Positions 27,649-36,639 of a DNA stretch of 64,000 bases are shown here, in pieces (positions within the stretch are counted from its first letter, which is position 1; every line of letters begins with the position of its first letter). Position numbers and translations under genes: made by a program. The notes under the pieces are model-generated. The model ran no database searches. It saw only the letters and a list, made by a program, of their open reading frames with translations, and was not told where the DNA came from. The stretch comes from Pseudomonas linyingensis (GTDB lineage Bacteria > Pseudomonadota > Gammaproteobacteria > Pseudomonadales > Pseudomonadaceae): positions 24,582 to 88,581 of the forward strand of contig NZ_FNZE01000019.1 of assembly GCF_900109175.1 (NCBI RefSeq). The letters run 5' to 3'.

Positions 27649-28139
27649 TGAATCCGCAACTGCAGTACCAGATCGAACAGTTCCTCTATGCGAAGTCGGC
27701 GCTATGCGACGCGCAGGACTGGGACGCCTACCTCGAGCTGTTCGACGAGCAGTGCGAGTACCACCTGCCGCAGTGGGAGTCCGAGCACGAATACACGAAA
27801 GACCCGAAGCGCGGCATGTCGCTGATCTACTACGCCAACCGCTCGGGTCTCGAGGACCGCGTGTACCGCATCCGCACCGGCAAGGCCGCCTCGACGGTGC
27901 CGATGCCGCGTACCGCGCACTTCGTCGACAACGTGCGGATCGCCGAACTGGACGGTGGCCAGCTGGAGGTCAAGGCCAACTGGCACACCCTGTTCTGCCG
28001 CCTGGGGATGAGCGACCAGTTCTACGGGTACGTCACCTACCACCTCAAACCGGCAGGCGAGAGCTGGAAGATCACCCGCAAGCACATCGTGCTGCTGAAC
28101 GACACCATCAACTCGGTGCTCGACTTCTACCACCTCTGA
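27648..28139 (+). CDS. antB: Anthranilate 1,2-dioxygenase small (beta) subunit
   Basis: 163 residues, ring-hydroxylating dioxygenase beta subunit, a cone-shaped SnoaL-like fold that holds the alpha-beta hexamer together. Typical features are the start QIEQFLYAKSALCDAQDWDAYLELF, the central RIRTGKAASTVPMPRTAHFVDNVRI and the end DTINSVLDFYHL. It has no cofactor or catalytic residues of its own. The ATG overlaps the antA stop by one base, with GGAGGTGGAG upstream, so its synthesis is tied to antA. Confidence 0.9.
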   Translation: MNPQLQYQIEQFLYAKSALCDAQDWDAYLELFDEQCEYHLPQWESEHEYTKDPKRGMSLIYYANRSGLEDRVYRIRTGKAASTVPMPRTAHFVDNVRIAELDGGQLEVKANWHTLFCRLGMSDQFYGYVTYHLKPAGESWKITRKHIVLLNDTINSVLDFYHL

Positions 28140-28158
28140 TTGCCCGGATGTACGCGCC

Positions 28159-29184
28159 ATGAGCCACAAGGTCGCCTTCAGTTTTGCCGACGGCAAAACC
28201 CTGTTCTTCCCCGTGCAGGGCAACGAGATCCTTCTCGACGCCGCCCTGCGCAACGGCATCAACATCCCGCTCGACTGCCGCGAAGGCGTGTGCGGGACCT
28301 GCATGGGCCGCTGCGAGTCCGGCCGCTACGAAATGGACTACGTGGACGAGGAGGCCTTGTCGGCCCAGGACATCGAGCAGCGCAAGATCCTCACCTGCCA
28401 GACCCGGGTGAAGTCGGATGCGTCGTTCTACTTCGACTTCGACTCCAGCCTGTGCAGCGCGGCGCGTCCGGCGGAGCAGCGCGGCGTGGTCAGCCACGTC
28501 GAGCAGGTCTCGCCGACCACCGCGATCCTGCACGTGGACGCCGGTCGTGACGGCCAGCAGCTGGACTTCCTGCCCGGACAGTACGCCCGCCTGCTGGTGC
28601 CGGGCACCGACTCGAAGCGTTCCTACTCGTTCGCCAACCGGCCGAACGCGCAGAACCGGCTGCAGTTCCTCATCCGTCTGCTGCCGGATGGGGTGATGAG
28701 CAACTACATCCGCGAGCGCTGCCAGGAGGGCGACGAGATCCGCTTCGAGGCTCCGCTGGGCGCCTTCTACATGCGCCACATCGAGCGGCCGCTGCTGCTG
28801 GTGGCCGGCGGCACCGGGTTGTCGGCCTTCCTCGGCATGCTCGACGAGATCGCCGAGCGCGGCGGCTGCGGCCAGCCGGTGCACCTGTATTACGGCGTGC
28901 GCCAGGCGGCCGACCTCTGCGAGCTGGAGCGCATCCAGGGCTACGCCGAGCGCATCCCGGGCTTCAGTTTCACCCCGGTGATCAGCGATGCGGATCCGGA
29001 CTGGAACGGCCAGCGCGGCTACGTGGCCGAGCACTTCGACGCCGCCGCGCTGCGCGAGCTGCCCTTCGACATGTACCTGTGTGGCCCGCCGCCGATGGTC
29101 GAGTCGGTCAAGGACTGGCTGGCGAGCAACGCCATCGACAGCGGCCGCCTGTATTTCGAGAAGTTCACCGAAAGCAATACCTGA
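28159..29184 (+). CDS. antC: Anthranilate 1,2-dioxygenase electron transfer component
   Basis: 341 residues, a one-protein electron chain from NADH to the dioxygenase. The N-terminal plant-type [2Fe-2S] ferredoxin has ligands Cys40, Cys45, Cys48 and Cys80. The FAD-binding domain (RSYSFANRP, near 155) and the NAD domain (VAGGTGLSAFLG; LCGPPPMVESV) follow. Layout and length match AntC/BenC. It is third in the antABC operon, 19 bases after antB, and is followed by a perfect hairpin at 29191-29215. Confidence 0.9.
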   Translation: MSHKVAFSFADGKTLFFPVQGNEILLDAALRNGINIPLDCREGVCGTCMGRCESGRYEMDYVDEEALSAQDIEQRKILTCQTRVKSDASFYFDFDSSLCSAARPAEQRGVVSHVEQVSPTTAILHVDAGRDGQQLDFLPGQYARLLVPGTDSKRSYSFANRPNAQNRLQFLIRLLPDGVMSNYIRERCQEGDEIRFEAPLGAFYMRHIERPLLLVAGGTGLSAFLGMLDEIAERGGCGQPVHLYYGVRQAADLCELERIQGYAERIPGFSFTPVISDADPDWNGQRGYVAEHFDAAALRELPFDMYLCGPPPMVESVKDWLASNAIDSGRLYFEKFTESNT

Positions 29185-29190
29185 GCGTCG

Positions 29191-29215
29191 CCGCGGGCCG
29201 GACTCCGGCCCGCGG
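29191..29215 (+). terminator. Hairpin after antC
   Basis: CCGCGGGCCGGA-C-TCCGGCCCGCGG, perfect 12-bp arms, 6 bases past the antC stop. There is no T run, so it may stabilise the upstream mRNA or reduce read-through into the transporter genes. Confidence 0.55.
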
Positions 29216-29229
29216 ATCGCTCCACCGAC

Positions 29230-29237
29230 AAGAACAA
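29230..29237 (+). promoter_or_regulatory. Possible Crc/Hfq motif in the transporter leader
   Basis: AAGAACAA fits the AANAANAA catabolite-activity motif. It is 84 bases before the binding-protein ATG, further from the ribosome site than usual, so the support is weak. Confidence 0.25.
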
Positions 29238-29320
29238 CACAGCTCCACCGCTTCACCACTGCCCACGACAACAACTAGCAGGCCGGATCGTGTCGGACCT
29301 GCACAACCAAGGCGGTAACC

Positions 29321-30484
29321 ATGAAAAAGACCCTCAACCTTGCGATGCTCGGGGCCGTACTGGCCTCTTCCCTCAACGCCCTCGCCCAGGAGCCGGTGCG
29401 CATCGGCTTCATCACCACCCTGTCCACCCCCGCCGGCTACCTCGGCGAGGACGCCCGCGACGCCTTCCGCCTGGCCATCGAGCAGGAAGGCGGCAAGCTC
29501 GGCGGCGTGCCGGTGGAACTGCTGGTCGAGGACGACGGCCTGCAGCCCGCCAAGGGCAAGCAGATCGTCGACCGCATGACGCTCGACGGCATCTCCCTGT
29601 ACACCGGGGTGATGTTCTCCAACGTGCTCGCCGCCGTGGTCAACGCCGCCACCCAGGGCGACCGCTTCTACATCAGCGCCAACGCCGGCCCGTCCAACCT
29701 CGCCGGCGAGCAGTGCAAGGCCAACTACTTCGCCGCCTCCTACCAGAACGACGTGCCCCACGAGATGGCCGGCGTCGCCGCCAACGACCTGGGCTACCAG
29801 AAGATGGTCATCCTCGCCCCCAACTACCAGGCCGGCCGCGACGCCCTGGCCGGCTTCAAGCGCACCTTCAAGGGCGAAGTCAGCGAGATCTACACCAAGC
29901 TCAACCAGCTGGACTTCTCCGTGGAGCTGGCGCGCGTGCGCGCGCTGAACCCCGACGCGGTGTTCCAGTTCCATCCGGGCGGCGCCGGCATCAATTTCGC
30001 CAAGCAGTACGGCAGCTCGGGGCTGGCCAAGAGCATCCCGATGGTGGTGCCGGTGTTCTCCATGGACGAGCGCATGCTCGCCGCCACCGGCAACGTGGCC
30101 GAAGGCGTCAACGTGGTCAGCGGCTGGAACCCGCAGTCCGACAAGCCGGCCAACCAGGCCTTCATCCAGGCCTTCACCGCCAAGTACAACCGCGCGCCGA
30201 CCATGTACGCCGCCCAGGGCTACGACACCGCACGGCTGATCGGCTCGGCGCTCAAGGCCACCAGCGGCAACCTCGAGGACGCCGATGCCTTCCGCAGCGC
30301 CCTGCGCGCCGCCGACTTCGACTCGGTGCGCGGCGACTTCCGCTTCGGCAGCAACCAGCACGCGGTGATCGACTGGCACCTGCTCAAGGTCCAGGCCGGC
30401 GCCGACGGCAAGCTCGCCGAGGTGCCGGTCAAGACCATCGCCACGGCCCAGGTGGACAGCTACGCCGCCAAGTGCGCGCTCTGA
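29321..30484 (+). CDS. ABC transporter periplasmic substrate-binding protein (branched-chain amino acid/aromatic type)
   Basis: 387 residues. Signal peptide of about 22 residues ending ALAQ, then the type I periplasmic binding fold (VRIGFITTLSTPAGYLGEDARDAFRLAIEQ; YQAGRDALAGF; AAQGYDTARLIGSAL). This LivJ-like family (COG0683) includes binders of amino acids and also of benzoates, cinnamates and other aromatics. It comes right after antABC and heads a five-gene transporter operon, so an aromatic acid such as anthranilate is plausible; the ligand is inference. A hairpin (30504-30526) follows the stop. Confidence 0.85.
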   Translation: MKKTLNLAMLGAVLASSLNALAQEPVRIGFITTLSTPAGYLGEDARDAFRLAIEQEGGKLGGVPVELLVEDDGLQPAKGKQIVDRMTLDGISLYTGVMFSNVLAAVVNAATQGDRFYISANAGPSNLAGEQCKANYFAASYQNDVPHEMAGVAANDLGYQKMVILAPNYQAGRDALAGFKRTFKGEVSEIYTKLNQLDFSVELARVRALNPDAVFQFHPGGAGINFAKQYGSSGLAKSIPMVVPVFSMDERMLAATGNVAEGVNVVSGWNPQSDKPANQAFIQAFTAKYNRAPTMYAAQGYDTARLIGSALKATSGNLEDADAFRSALRAADFDSVRGDFRFGSNQHAVIDWHLLKVQAGADGKLAEVPVKTIATAQVDSYAAKCAL

Positions 30485-30503
30485 TCCCCGCCTGACCCCG
30501 CCA

Positions 30504-30526
30504 GCCCGCCGGCCCTGCCGGCGGGC
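30504..30526 (+). terminator. Intercistronic hairpin after the binding-protein gene
   Basis: GCCCGCCGG-CCCTG-CCGGCGGGC, perfect 9-bp arms without a T run. Such hairpins after the binding-protein gene commonly let that protein be made in excess over the membrane and ATPase subunits. Confidence 0.6.
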
Positions 30527-30546
30527 CCATACCGCAGGACTTCGCC

Positions 30547-31458
30547 ATGCTGTTGCTCGAACAATTGCTCAACGGCCTGCAGTACAGCGCCCTGCTGTTC
30601 CTGCTCGCCTCCGGCCTGACGCTGATCTTCGGCATCATGGGCGTGATCAACCTGGCCCACGGCGCCTTCTACATGGTCGGTGCCTTCTGCGCGGCCTACA
30701 CCGCCATGGCCAGCGGCTCGTTCTGGCTCGGCGGCCTGGCCGCCCTGGCCGGCTCAGCGCTGTATGGCCTGGTGATCGAGACCGCCATCATCCGCCGGCT
30801 GTACAACCGCGACCACCTCGACCAGGTGCTGGCCACCCTGGCCGTGGTGTTCTTCACCAACGAGCTGATCACCCTGCTGTTCGGCCGCAGCCCGCCGGCC
30901 ATGCCCACCCCGGAGTGGTACGGCGCCTTCGTCGAGGTACTGCCGGGGCTGATGTACCCGGTCAGCCGCCTGCTGTTCATCGGCGCCGGGCTGCTGGTCG
31001 CCGTGGGCATGTGGCTGCTGATCAACCACACCCGCCTGGGGATGCTGATCCGCGCCGGCGCCGACGACCACGAGATGGTCGGTGCGCTGGGGGTGAACAT
31101 CGGCCGCCTGTACACCCTGGTGTTCGTGTTCGGCTGCGCGCTGTGCGGGCTGGCCGGGTTCATGGCCGCGCCGCTGCTCTCGGTGGAGATCGGCATGGGC
31201 GAGAAGGTGCTGATCACCACCTTCGTGGTCATCGTCGTCGGCGGCGTCGGCTCGGTGCGCGGCGCGCTGGTCGGCGCCCTGCTGATCGGCATGGTCGACA
31301 GCCTGGGCCGTGCCTACGTGCCGCCGCTGCTCGACCAGCTGCTGCCCGCCGAAACCAGCGGCGCGCTGTCCGCCGGCCTGCTTTCCGCCAGCGCCTACAT
31401 CGTCATGGCCCTGGTCCTGCTGGTTCGTCCGCGTGGTCTGCTGCCCGCGCGTGCCTGA
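30547..31458 (+). CDS. ABC transporter permease (LivH type)
   Basis: 303 residues, about eight membrane helices. It has the LivH signature start (QLLNGLQYSALLFLLASGLTLIFGIMGVINLAHGAFYM) and the EAA-like loop region near GVGSVRGALVGALLIGMVDSLG. It forms one half of the membrane channel for the substrate delivered by the preceding binding protein. It is the second gene of the transporter operon, 10 bases before the LivM-type gene. Confidence 0.88.
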   Translation: MLLLEQLLNGLQYSALLFLLASGLTLIFGIMGVINLAHGAFYMVGAFCAAYTAMASGSFWLGGLAALAGSALYGLVIETAIIRRLYNRDHLDQVLATLAVVFFTNELITLLFGRSPPAMPTPEWYGAFVEVLPGLMYPVSRLLFIGAGLLVAVGMWLLINHTRLGMLIRAGADDHEMVGALGVNIGRLYTLVFVFGCALCGLAGFMAAPLLSVEIGMGEKVLITTFVVIVVGGVGSVRGALVGALLIGMVDSLGRAYVPPLLDQLLPAETSGALSAGLLSASAYIVMALVLLVRPRGLLPARA

Positions 31459-31468
31459 GGAGAATCCC

Positions 31469-32494
31469 ATGTCCCGTCGCATCATCATCGACCTGGCCTG
31501 CCTGGCCACCTTCGCCCTGCTGCCGCTGCTCGCGGCGCTGCTGGACGAACCCTTCCTGGTCAGCCTGTTCACCCGCCTGGCCATCTACGGCATGGCCGCC
31601 GCCAGCCTCGACCTGTTGATCGGCTACGGCGCCCTGGTCAGCTTCGGCCACGCCGCCTTCTTCGGCCTCGGCGGCTACGTGGTGGGCATCGTCGCCTTCC
31701 ATACCGCGCAGTTGATGCCGCTGTGGGGCTGGGAAGGCAGCAACAGCGCGCTGATCGTCTGGCCGCTGGCCCTGCTGTGCTGCGCCCTGCTCGGGCTGGT
31801 GATGGGCTACCTGTCGCTGCGCACCAGCGGCGTGCAGTTCATCATGATCACCCTGGCCTTCAGCCAGATGCTCTACTTCATCCTCGGCTCGCTGTCGTTC
31901 TACGGCGGCGACGACGGCATCCTGCTGAACGAGCGCAACAGCCTGCCCGGCCTCGATCTGAACGACGCCAACCAGTTCTACTACCTGTGCGTCGCCCTGC
32001 TGGTCGGCTGGCTGCTGTTCTGCCGGCGGCTGGTCGGCTCGCGCTTCGGCTTCGTCCTGCGCGGCCTCAAGCAGAGCGAGCGGCGCACCGTCAGCCTGGG
32101 CCTGCAGCCGGTGCGCTACCGCCTGACCGCCTTCGTCATCGCCGGCCTCGGTGCCGGCCTGGCCGGCATCCTCTGGGCCAACTACGCGCTGTTCGTCAGC
32201 CCGGACATGGCCGCCTGGCAGAAGTCCGGCGAGCTGATGGCCATGGTCATCCTCGGCGGGGTCGGTACCCTGCTCGGCCCGGTGCTCGGTGCGGCCGCCT
32301 ACCTCGGCCTGGAGCAGCTGCTCAGCCTGTGGACCGAGCACTGGCTGCTGGCGTTCGGCCCGCTGCTGCTGCTGGTAGTGCTGTTCGGCCGCCAGGGCAT
32401 CTACGGCCTGCTGATGAAGGGCGCCGACAAGCCGCGCCGCGCCAGGGCCAGGTCCGCCCTCCCGCCCCTCGCCGCCCAGGAGGTCCGCCCATGA
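31469..32494 (+). CDS. ABC transporter permease (LivM type)
   Basis: 341 residues, nine or ten membrane helices. Family landmarks are LLIGYGALVSFGHAAFFGLGGYVVGI near the start, and GLGAGLAGILWANYALFVSPDMAAWQKSGELMAMVILGGVGTLLGPVLGAA, the ATPase-contact loop. I start at the ATG at 31469 (MSRRIIIDL) with GAGGAGAA upstream; the frame is open further back but inside the LivH gene. The stop overlaps the ATPase start (ATGA). Confidence 0.88.
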   Translation: MSRRIIIDLACLATFALLPLLAALLDEPFLVSLFTRLAIYGMAAASLDLLIGYGALVSFGHAAFFGLGGYVVGIVAFHTAQLMPLWGWEGSNSALIVWPLALLCCALLGLVMGYLSLRTSGVQFIMITLAFSQMLYFILGSLSFYGGDDGILLNERNSLPGLDLNDANQFYYLCVALLVGWLLFCRRLVGSRFGFVLRGLKQSERRTVSLGLQPVRYRLTAFVIAGLGAGLAGILWANYALFVSPDMAAWQKSGELMAMVILGGVGTLLGPVLGAAAYLGLEQLLSLWTEHWLLAFGPLLLLVVLFGRQGIYGLLMKGADKPRRARARSALPPLAAQEVRP

Positions 32495-33240
32495 GCGCGC
32501 ATCTGTCGATCCGCGGCCTGGAGAAGTCCTTCGGCGCGGTGAAAGCCACCAACAACGCCAACCTGGAACTGGCCGCCGGTGAGCTGCACGCCATCATCGG
32601 CCCCAACGGCGCCGGCAAGTCCACGTTGATCGCGCAGATCGCCGGCGAGATCCGCCCGGACAAGGGGCAGATCCTTCTCGGCGGCCGCGACATCACCGCG
32701 GTGCCGGCCCATGAGCGGCCGCGCCTGGGCCTGGCGCGCTCCTTCCAGGTCAGCCAGCTGTACCCCGAGTTCAGCCTGCTGGAGAACCTCGCGGTGGCCA
32801 TCGCCGCCCGCGAGGGCAGGAGCTTCGGTTTCTGGAAGCCGCTGTCGCGCGACCGCAGCCTGCTCGATCCGGCGTTCGCCTACCTGCAGCAGGTGGGCCT
32901 TGCCCCTCGTGCCGAAGATCGCGTCAGCGAGCTGTCCCACGGCGAGCGCCGCCAGCTGGAGCTGGCCCTGGCGCTGGCCCAGGAGGCCTCGGTGCTGCTG
33001 CTCGACGAGCCGATGGCCGGCCTCGGCGCCGAGGAGTCGGCGCGCATGACCGAGCAGCTCATGGCGCTCAAGGGCCGCTACGCCATCCTGCTGGTCGAGC
33101 ATGACATGGACGCCGTGTTCGCCCTCGCCGACCGCATCACCGTGCTGGTCTACGGCGAAACCATCCTCAGCGGCAGCGTCGAGGAAATCCGCGGCAGCCA
33201 ACTGGTCCGTGCGGCCTATCTGGGAGAGGAACATGCTTGA
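32491..33240 (+). CDS. ABC transporter ATP-binding protein (LivG type)
   Basis: 249 residues. Walker A (GPNGAGKST) is near residues 38-46 and the Q-loop at SFQVSQLY. The signature is a variant, LSHGERRQLELA, in place of LSGG, as is common in LivG proteins. Walker B is VLLLDEPMAGL and the switch His is in LVEHDMD. It powers uptake together with the LivF-type partner. It overlaps the LivM stop by four bases and the LivF-type start by eight, showing a tightly packed operon. Confidence 0.88.
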   Translation: MSAHLSIRGLEKSFGAVKATNNANLELAAGELHAIIGPNGAGKSTLIAQIAGEIRPDKGQILLGGRDITAVPAHERPRLGLARSFQVSQLYPEFSLLENLAVAIAAREGRSFGFWKPLSRDRSLLDPAFAYLQQVGLAPRAEDRVSELSHGERRQLELALALAQEASVLLLDEPMAGLGAEESARMTEQLMALKGRYAILLVEHDMDAVFALADRITVLVYGETILSGSVEEIRGSQLVRAAYLGEEHA

Positions 33241-33922
33241 AGTCAGTGGACTGCGGGCCGGCTACGGCCTGAGCCAGGTGCTGTTCGACATGCACCTGAA
33301 GATTGAAGCGGGTCAGGTGGTGTCGCTGATCGGCCGCAACGGCATGGGCAAGACCACCACGGTGAAATCCATCATGGGCCTGCTCAAGCCCAGTGCCGGC
33401 AGCATCCGCGTGCACGGCCAGGAGCTGCGCGGCGCCACCCCCTGCCGCATCGCCCAGGCCGGCCTCGGCCTGGTCCCCGAAGGCCGCCGCGCCTTCGGCA
33501 GCCTGAGCGTCAAGGAGAACCTGCTGGCCACCGCCAGCAGGGGCGGCAAGTGGGATCTGGCGCGCATCTACCAGCTGTTCCCGCGCCTGCAGGAACGCCA
33601 GGACCAACTGTCGAAGACCCTCTCCGGCGGTGAGCAGCAGATGCTGGTGGTCGGCCGCGCGCTGATGACCAATCCGCAGCTGCTGATCCTCGACGAAGCC
33701 ACCGAGGGCCTGGCGCCGATCATCCGCGAAACCATCTGGAACTGCCTGGCCACCCTGAAGGCCGAGGGCGAGACCATCCTGGTGATCGACAAGAACCTCA
33801 AGGAGATGGCACGGGTGGTCGACCGCCATCACATCATCGAGAAGGGCCGCCAGGTCTGGGAAGGCACGCCCGCCGAGCTGGCCGCCGCCCCGGAACTGTC
33901 GCACCGCTACCTGGGCGTCTGA
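33233..33922 (+). CDS. ABC transporter ATP-binding protein (LivF type)
   Basis: 229 residues. Walker A (GRNGMGKTT) is near residue 36, the signature [15 protein letters not shown] near 135, and Walker B ([13 protein letters not shown]) near 155. The usual switch histidine region reads [10 protein letters not shown] instead of LVEQN, so the catalytic His seen in many ABC ATPases is not obvious, a feature shared by many LivF proteins. The start overlaps livG-type by eight bases with GGAGAGG upstream. It is the last gene of the transporter operon. Confidence 0.88.
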   Translation: MLEVSGLRAGYGLSQVLFDMHLKIEAGQVVSLIGRNGMGKTTTVKSIMGLLKPSAGSIRVHGQELRGATPCRIAQAGLGLVPEGRRAFGSLSVKENLLATASRGGKWDLARIYQLFPRLQERQDQLSKTLSGGEQQMLVVGRALMTNPQLLILDEATEGLAPIIRETIWNCLATLKAEGETILVIDKNLKEMARVVDRHHIIEKGRQVWEGTPAELAAAPELSHRYLGV

Positions 33923-33934
33923 GCCGCGCCCAAC

Positions 33935-33959
33935 CCGGCCCGTGATCCCCGCGGGCCGG
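33935..33959 (+). terminator. Hairpin after the transporter operon
   Basis: CCGGCCCG-N9-CGGGCCGG, perfect 8-bp arms, 13 bases after the LivF-type stop. It has no T run. It separates the ABC genes from the porin gene. Confidence 0.5.
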
Positions 33960-34030
33960 ATTATCCGACGCAACCTGCCCCCATCGGCCCACCCCGGGCC
34001 GGCGGCGGCCGGCTGCGCCCTGAAAACCAC

Positions 34031-34038
34031 AACAAGAA
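34031..34038 (+). promoter_or_regulatory. Crc/Hfq-type motif overlapping the oprD-like ribosome site
   Basis: AACAAGAA fits AANAANAA and lies 12-19 bases before the ATG, over the purine-rich ribosome site (AAGAAAGAG). This is the position at which Hfq-Crc blocks translation of catabolic and uptake genes in Pseudomonas. Confidence 0.45.
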
Positions 34039-34049
34039 AGAGCCTTGCG

Positions 34050-35309
34050 ATGAGCTACAAGACCCCAACCCTGCCCCTGCTGTTGAGCACCCTGCCCCTC
34101 TCCGCCCTGGCCGCCGACGCCGGCTTCCTGGAGGACTCAACCGCGACCCTGAACGCGCGCAACTACTACTTCAGCCGCGACTTCCGCGACGTACCCGCCA
34201 GTGCCCAGTCCAAACAGGAGGAGTGGGCCCAGGGTTTCATCCTCAACTTCAAATCCGGCTATACCCCGGGCCCGGTCGGCTTCGGCGTCGACGCCATCGG
34301 CCTGCTCGGCATCAAGCTGGACGGCAGCCCGGATCGGGCGGGGGGCAAGGGCACCGGTCTGATGCCGCGCCATGGCGACGGCGAGCCGGCCGACGAGTAC
34401 AGCCGCGCCGGCGCGGCGCTCAAGGTCAGGGCGTCGAAGACCGAGCTGAAGGTTGGCGAGCTGCAGCCCAACCTGCCGGTACTGGTGTTCTCCGACATCC
34501 GCCTGCTGCCGCCGACCTTCCAGGGCGCCAGCATCGTCTCCCAGGAAATCGCCGGGCTGACCCTGCAGGGCGGCCAGATGCGCGCCATGAGCCAGCGCGA
34601 CGAGGCCGGTGACGACGAGATGTCGCCGTGGATCGGCCGCCGCGCGGTGCTTGCGGTGAGCAGCGACCGCTTCAACTACGCCGGCGCCGACTACGCCTTC
34701 AACGCCAACCGCACCAGCGTCGGCGCCTGGTACGCGCAGCTGGAGGACGTCTACCAGCAGCGTTTCTTCAGCCTCAAGCACAGCGAGCCGCTCGGCGCCT
34801 GGACCCTCGGCGCCAACCTCGGCTACTTCGACTCCAGCGAGGACGGCGACCAGCTGGCCGGCGCCATCGACAACCAGACCTTCTACACCATGCTGTCGGC
34901 CAAGCGCGGCGGGCACACCTTCCAGGTCGGCTACCAGACGCTGTGGGGCGACCACGGCATGGTGCGCATCTTCGGCAACGTGACGCCGCTGGCCAACGAG
35001 CTGCCGACCTTCGACTTCGCCTCCACCGACGAGCGCTCCTGGCAGGCGCGCTACGACTACGATTTCGCCGCCCTCGGCATCCCGGGCCTGGTCAGCACCG
35101 TGCGCTACGTGAAGGGCGACAACGTCGATACCGGTCTCGGCTTCGAGGGCGAGGACTGGGAGCGCGACCTGGATCTCGCCTACACCGTGCAGAGCGGGCC
35201 GCTGAAGAACGTCAGCGTGCGCGTGCGCAATGCGGTCGCGCGCTCCAACTACCGGGCCAGCATCGACGAGAACCGCCTGATCATCAACTACACGGTCAGC
35301 CTGTTCTGA
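34050..35309 (+). CDS. OprD-family outer membrane porin
   Basis: 419 residues. Signal peptide of about 21 residues (LSALAADA), then the OprD-typical opening [21 protein letters not shown], the internal [22 protein letters not shown] and a C-terminal strand ending NYTVSLF. OprD porins import single small substrates; the OpdK-type subgroup takes aromatic acids. Its place directly after the ant and transporter genes points to anthranilate or a related acid, which is inference. It may be read from the transporter operon or its own promoter in the 127-base gap. Confidence 0.9.
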   Translation: MSYKTPTLPLLLSTLPLSALAADAGFLEDSTATLNARNYYFSRDFRDVPASAQSKQEEWAQGFILNFKSGYTPGPVGFGVDAIGLLGIKLDGSPDRAGGKGTGLMPRHGDGEPADEYSRAGAALKVRASKTELKVGELQPNLPVLVFSDIRLLPPTFQGASIVSQEIAGLTLQGGQMRAMSQRDEAGDDEMSPWIGRRAVLAVSSDRFNYAGADYAFNANRTSVGAWYAQLEDVYQQRFFSLKHSEPLGAWTLGANLGYFDSSEDGDQLAGAIDNQTFYTMLSAKRGGHTFQVGYQTLWGDHGMVRIFGNVTPLANELPTFDFASTDERSWQARYDYDFAALGIPGLVSTVRYVKGDNVDTGLGFEGEDWERDLDLAYTVQSGPLKNVSVRVRNAVARSNYRASIDENRLIINYTVSLF

Positions 35310-35365
35310 CCCTCGGAGGGCGCGCCGGTCGGTGCGCCCCTGTTCCCTTCGCCTTCCTGATTGCA

Positions 35366-35385
35366 GCGCCTCCGCAAGGAGGCGC
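35366..35385. terminator. Hairpin between convergent porin and hydrolase genes
   Basis: GCGCCTCC-GCAA-GGAGGCGC, a perfect 8-bp stem with a GCAA tetraloop, between two converging genes. Another stem, GGGCGCGCC/GGTGCGCCC, lies just upstream. Either may end transcription in both directions. Confidence 0.5.
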
Positions 35386-35393
35386 CTGCCGTT

Positions 35394-36266
35394 TCACTCC
35401 GCGACCAGTCCCATCAGTTGCAGCAGCGCCCGGTACAGCGGCGTGCCCGGTTGCCCCAGCTCCAGCACCACGTCGAAATGGTTGCGCTCCGGCACCGCCA
35501 GCAGGCGACCGGGCAGCCCGCGGCTGCGCCAGGCCCTCAGGTAGTTCGCCGACTGCCGGGCGAACTCCGCCGTCTCCAGCGCGCCGTAGGCGACCACCAG
35601 CTCCCCCGCAGCGACCGGCTGACTGAACTGCGGACTGTTGCGCCACGCGGCCGCCTCGTCCAGCTGCATCCAGCCGTTGATGTGGGTGTCCAGCAGCGGG
35701 CACAGGTCGAACAGCCCGCTGACCGGCAAGGCGCCGCGCAGCACGTCCCCTGGTAGGCCATGCTCGGCCTGCCAGCCGCCTGCCAGCAGCATGCCGACCA
35801 GATGGCCGCCCGCCGAACTGCCGCTGGCGTACAGCCGCTGCGGATCGCCGCCGAACGCGGCGATGTTGCCGTGGACCCAGGCCAGGGCGCGGCGCACCTG
35901 GGCGACGATATGGTCGAGGCTCACCGCCGGCGCCAGATCGTAGTCGATCACCACCACGCAGGCTCCGGCCGCGGTCAGCGCCGGCGCCATGAACGCCGAG
36001 TCGGCCTTGGACAGCGCCCGCCAGTAGCCGCCGTGAATGAACAGCAGCACGGGGGCATCCGGCCGGCTGGCAGGGAAGATGTCCAGCCGCTCGGCCGCGC
36101 CCGGGCCGTAGGCGACATCCTTGAAGCACGGCAGGCTGGCATGGGCGTGGTCGCTGAGCTCGCGGTACAGGCGCGGATACTGCGCGTAGTCGGCCACGCT
36201 GGCGCGGGCGTTGTACTGCACGTCGTAGTAGGCGGCCAGGCTGGCCGGCTCGCGGGGGATCGTCAT
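35394..36266 (-). CDS. Alpha/beta hydrolase with HGGxW motif, arylformamidase-like
   Basis: 290 residues. The oxyanion-hole motif HGGYW is near residue 76, the nucleophile elbow SGSSAGG near 148, and the late histidine in RNHFDVV near 262. HGGxW marks eukaryote-type kynurenine formamidase (AFMID/Bna7) and bacterial relatives such as N-acylanthranilate amidases. Such an enzyme would release kynurenine or anthranilate from N-formyl or N-acyl forms, which fits the neighbouring antABC genes; other esterase roles are possible. The start at 36266 has GGAGACAACC before it. It is convergent with the porin gene. Confidence 0.7.
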   Translation of the reverse strand: MTIPREPASLAAYYDVQYNARASVADYAQYPRLYRELSDHAHASLPCFKDVAYGPGAAERLDIFPASRPDAPVLLFIHGGYWRALSKADSAFMAPALTAAGACVVVIDYDLAPAVSLDHIVAQVRRALAWVHGNIAAFGGDPQRLYASGSSAGGHLVGMLLAGGWQAEHGLPGDVLRGALPVSGLFDLCPLLDTHINGWMQLDEAAAWRNSPQFSQPVAAGELVVAYGALETAEFARQSANYLRAWRSRGLPGRLLAVPERNHFDVVLELGQPGTPLYRALLQLMGLVAE

Positions 36267-36639
36267 GGGTTGTCTCCTCGTGGCGGCAGCTCGCTTGCCA
36301 GGCAGCCCTGCCCGTCCCGCGGACAGGGTCGCGGCATCGAGCAGGATGGGACTGGGCCCGGCATGGCGGGTGAGTTGACGCGTGTGGCTTGTCGATTCGA
36401 AGCCGCCCCAAACGCAGGCGCAGCCAAGACTAAGGCGTGCTGCAGGAGCCAATCTATCCGCAGAGGTGGCCAATGCTGGCCATATTTGCTGTCTCAGATC
36501 CGCTTGCAATCCGCGCCTTCGGTCTGTTCGCCATCACCTTGGCCGCCGGCCGCATCTGCTGCGGCTGCACCTGCCCGCAGCGCGTGTGGCGAAAGTCAAC
36601 GGCCCGCACAAGGCGGGCCGCTGACGAAGGCATTGCCGA
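36267..36639. other. Gene-free region between the hydrolase and the mdc operon end
   Basis: About 370 bases. It should carry the promoter of the hydrolase. It also holds the hairpin GGCCCGC-N5-GCGGGCC at 36601-36619, 20 bases beyond the mdcM stop on the minus strand, the probable end of the mdc transcript. I see no gene here. Confidence 0.5.
36601..36619 (-). terminator. Probable terminator of the mdc operon
   Basis: Perfect 7-bp GC stem with a 5-base loop just after mdcM. The bases that follow on the minus strand are GTTGACTTTCG, so the T tract is poor. Confidence 0.5.
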
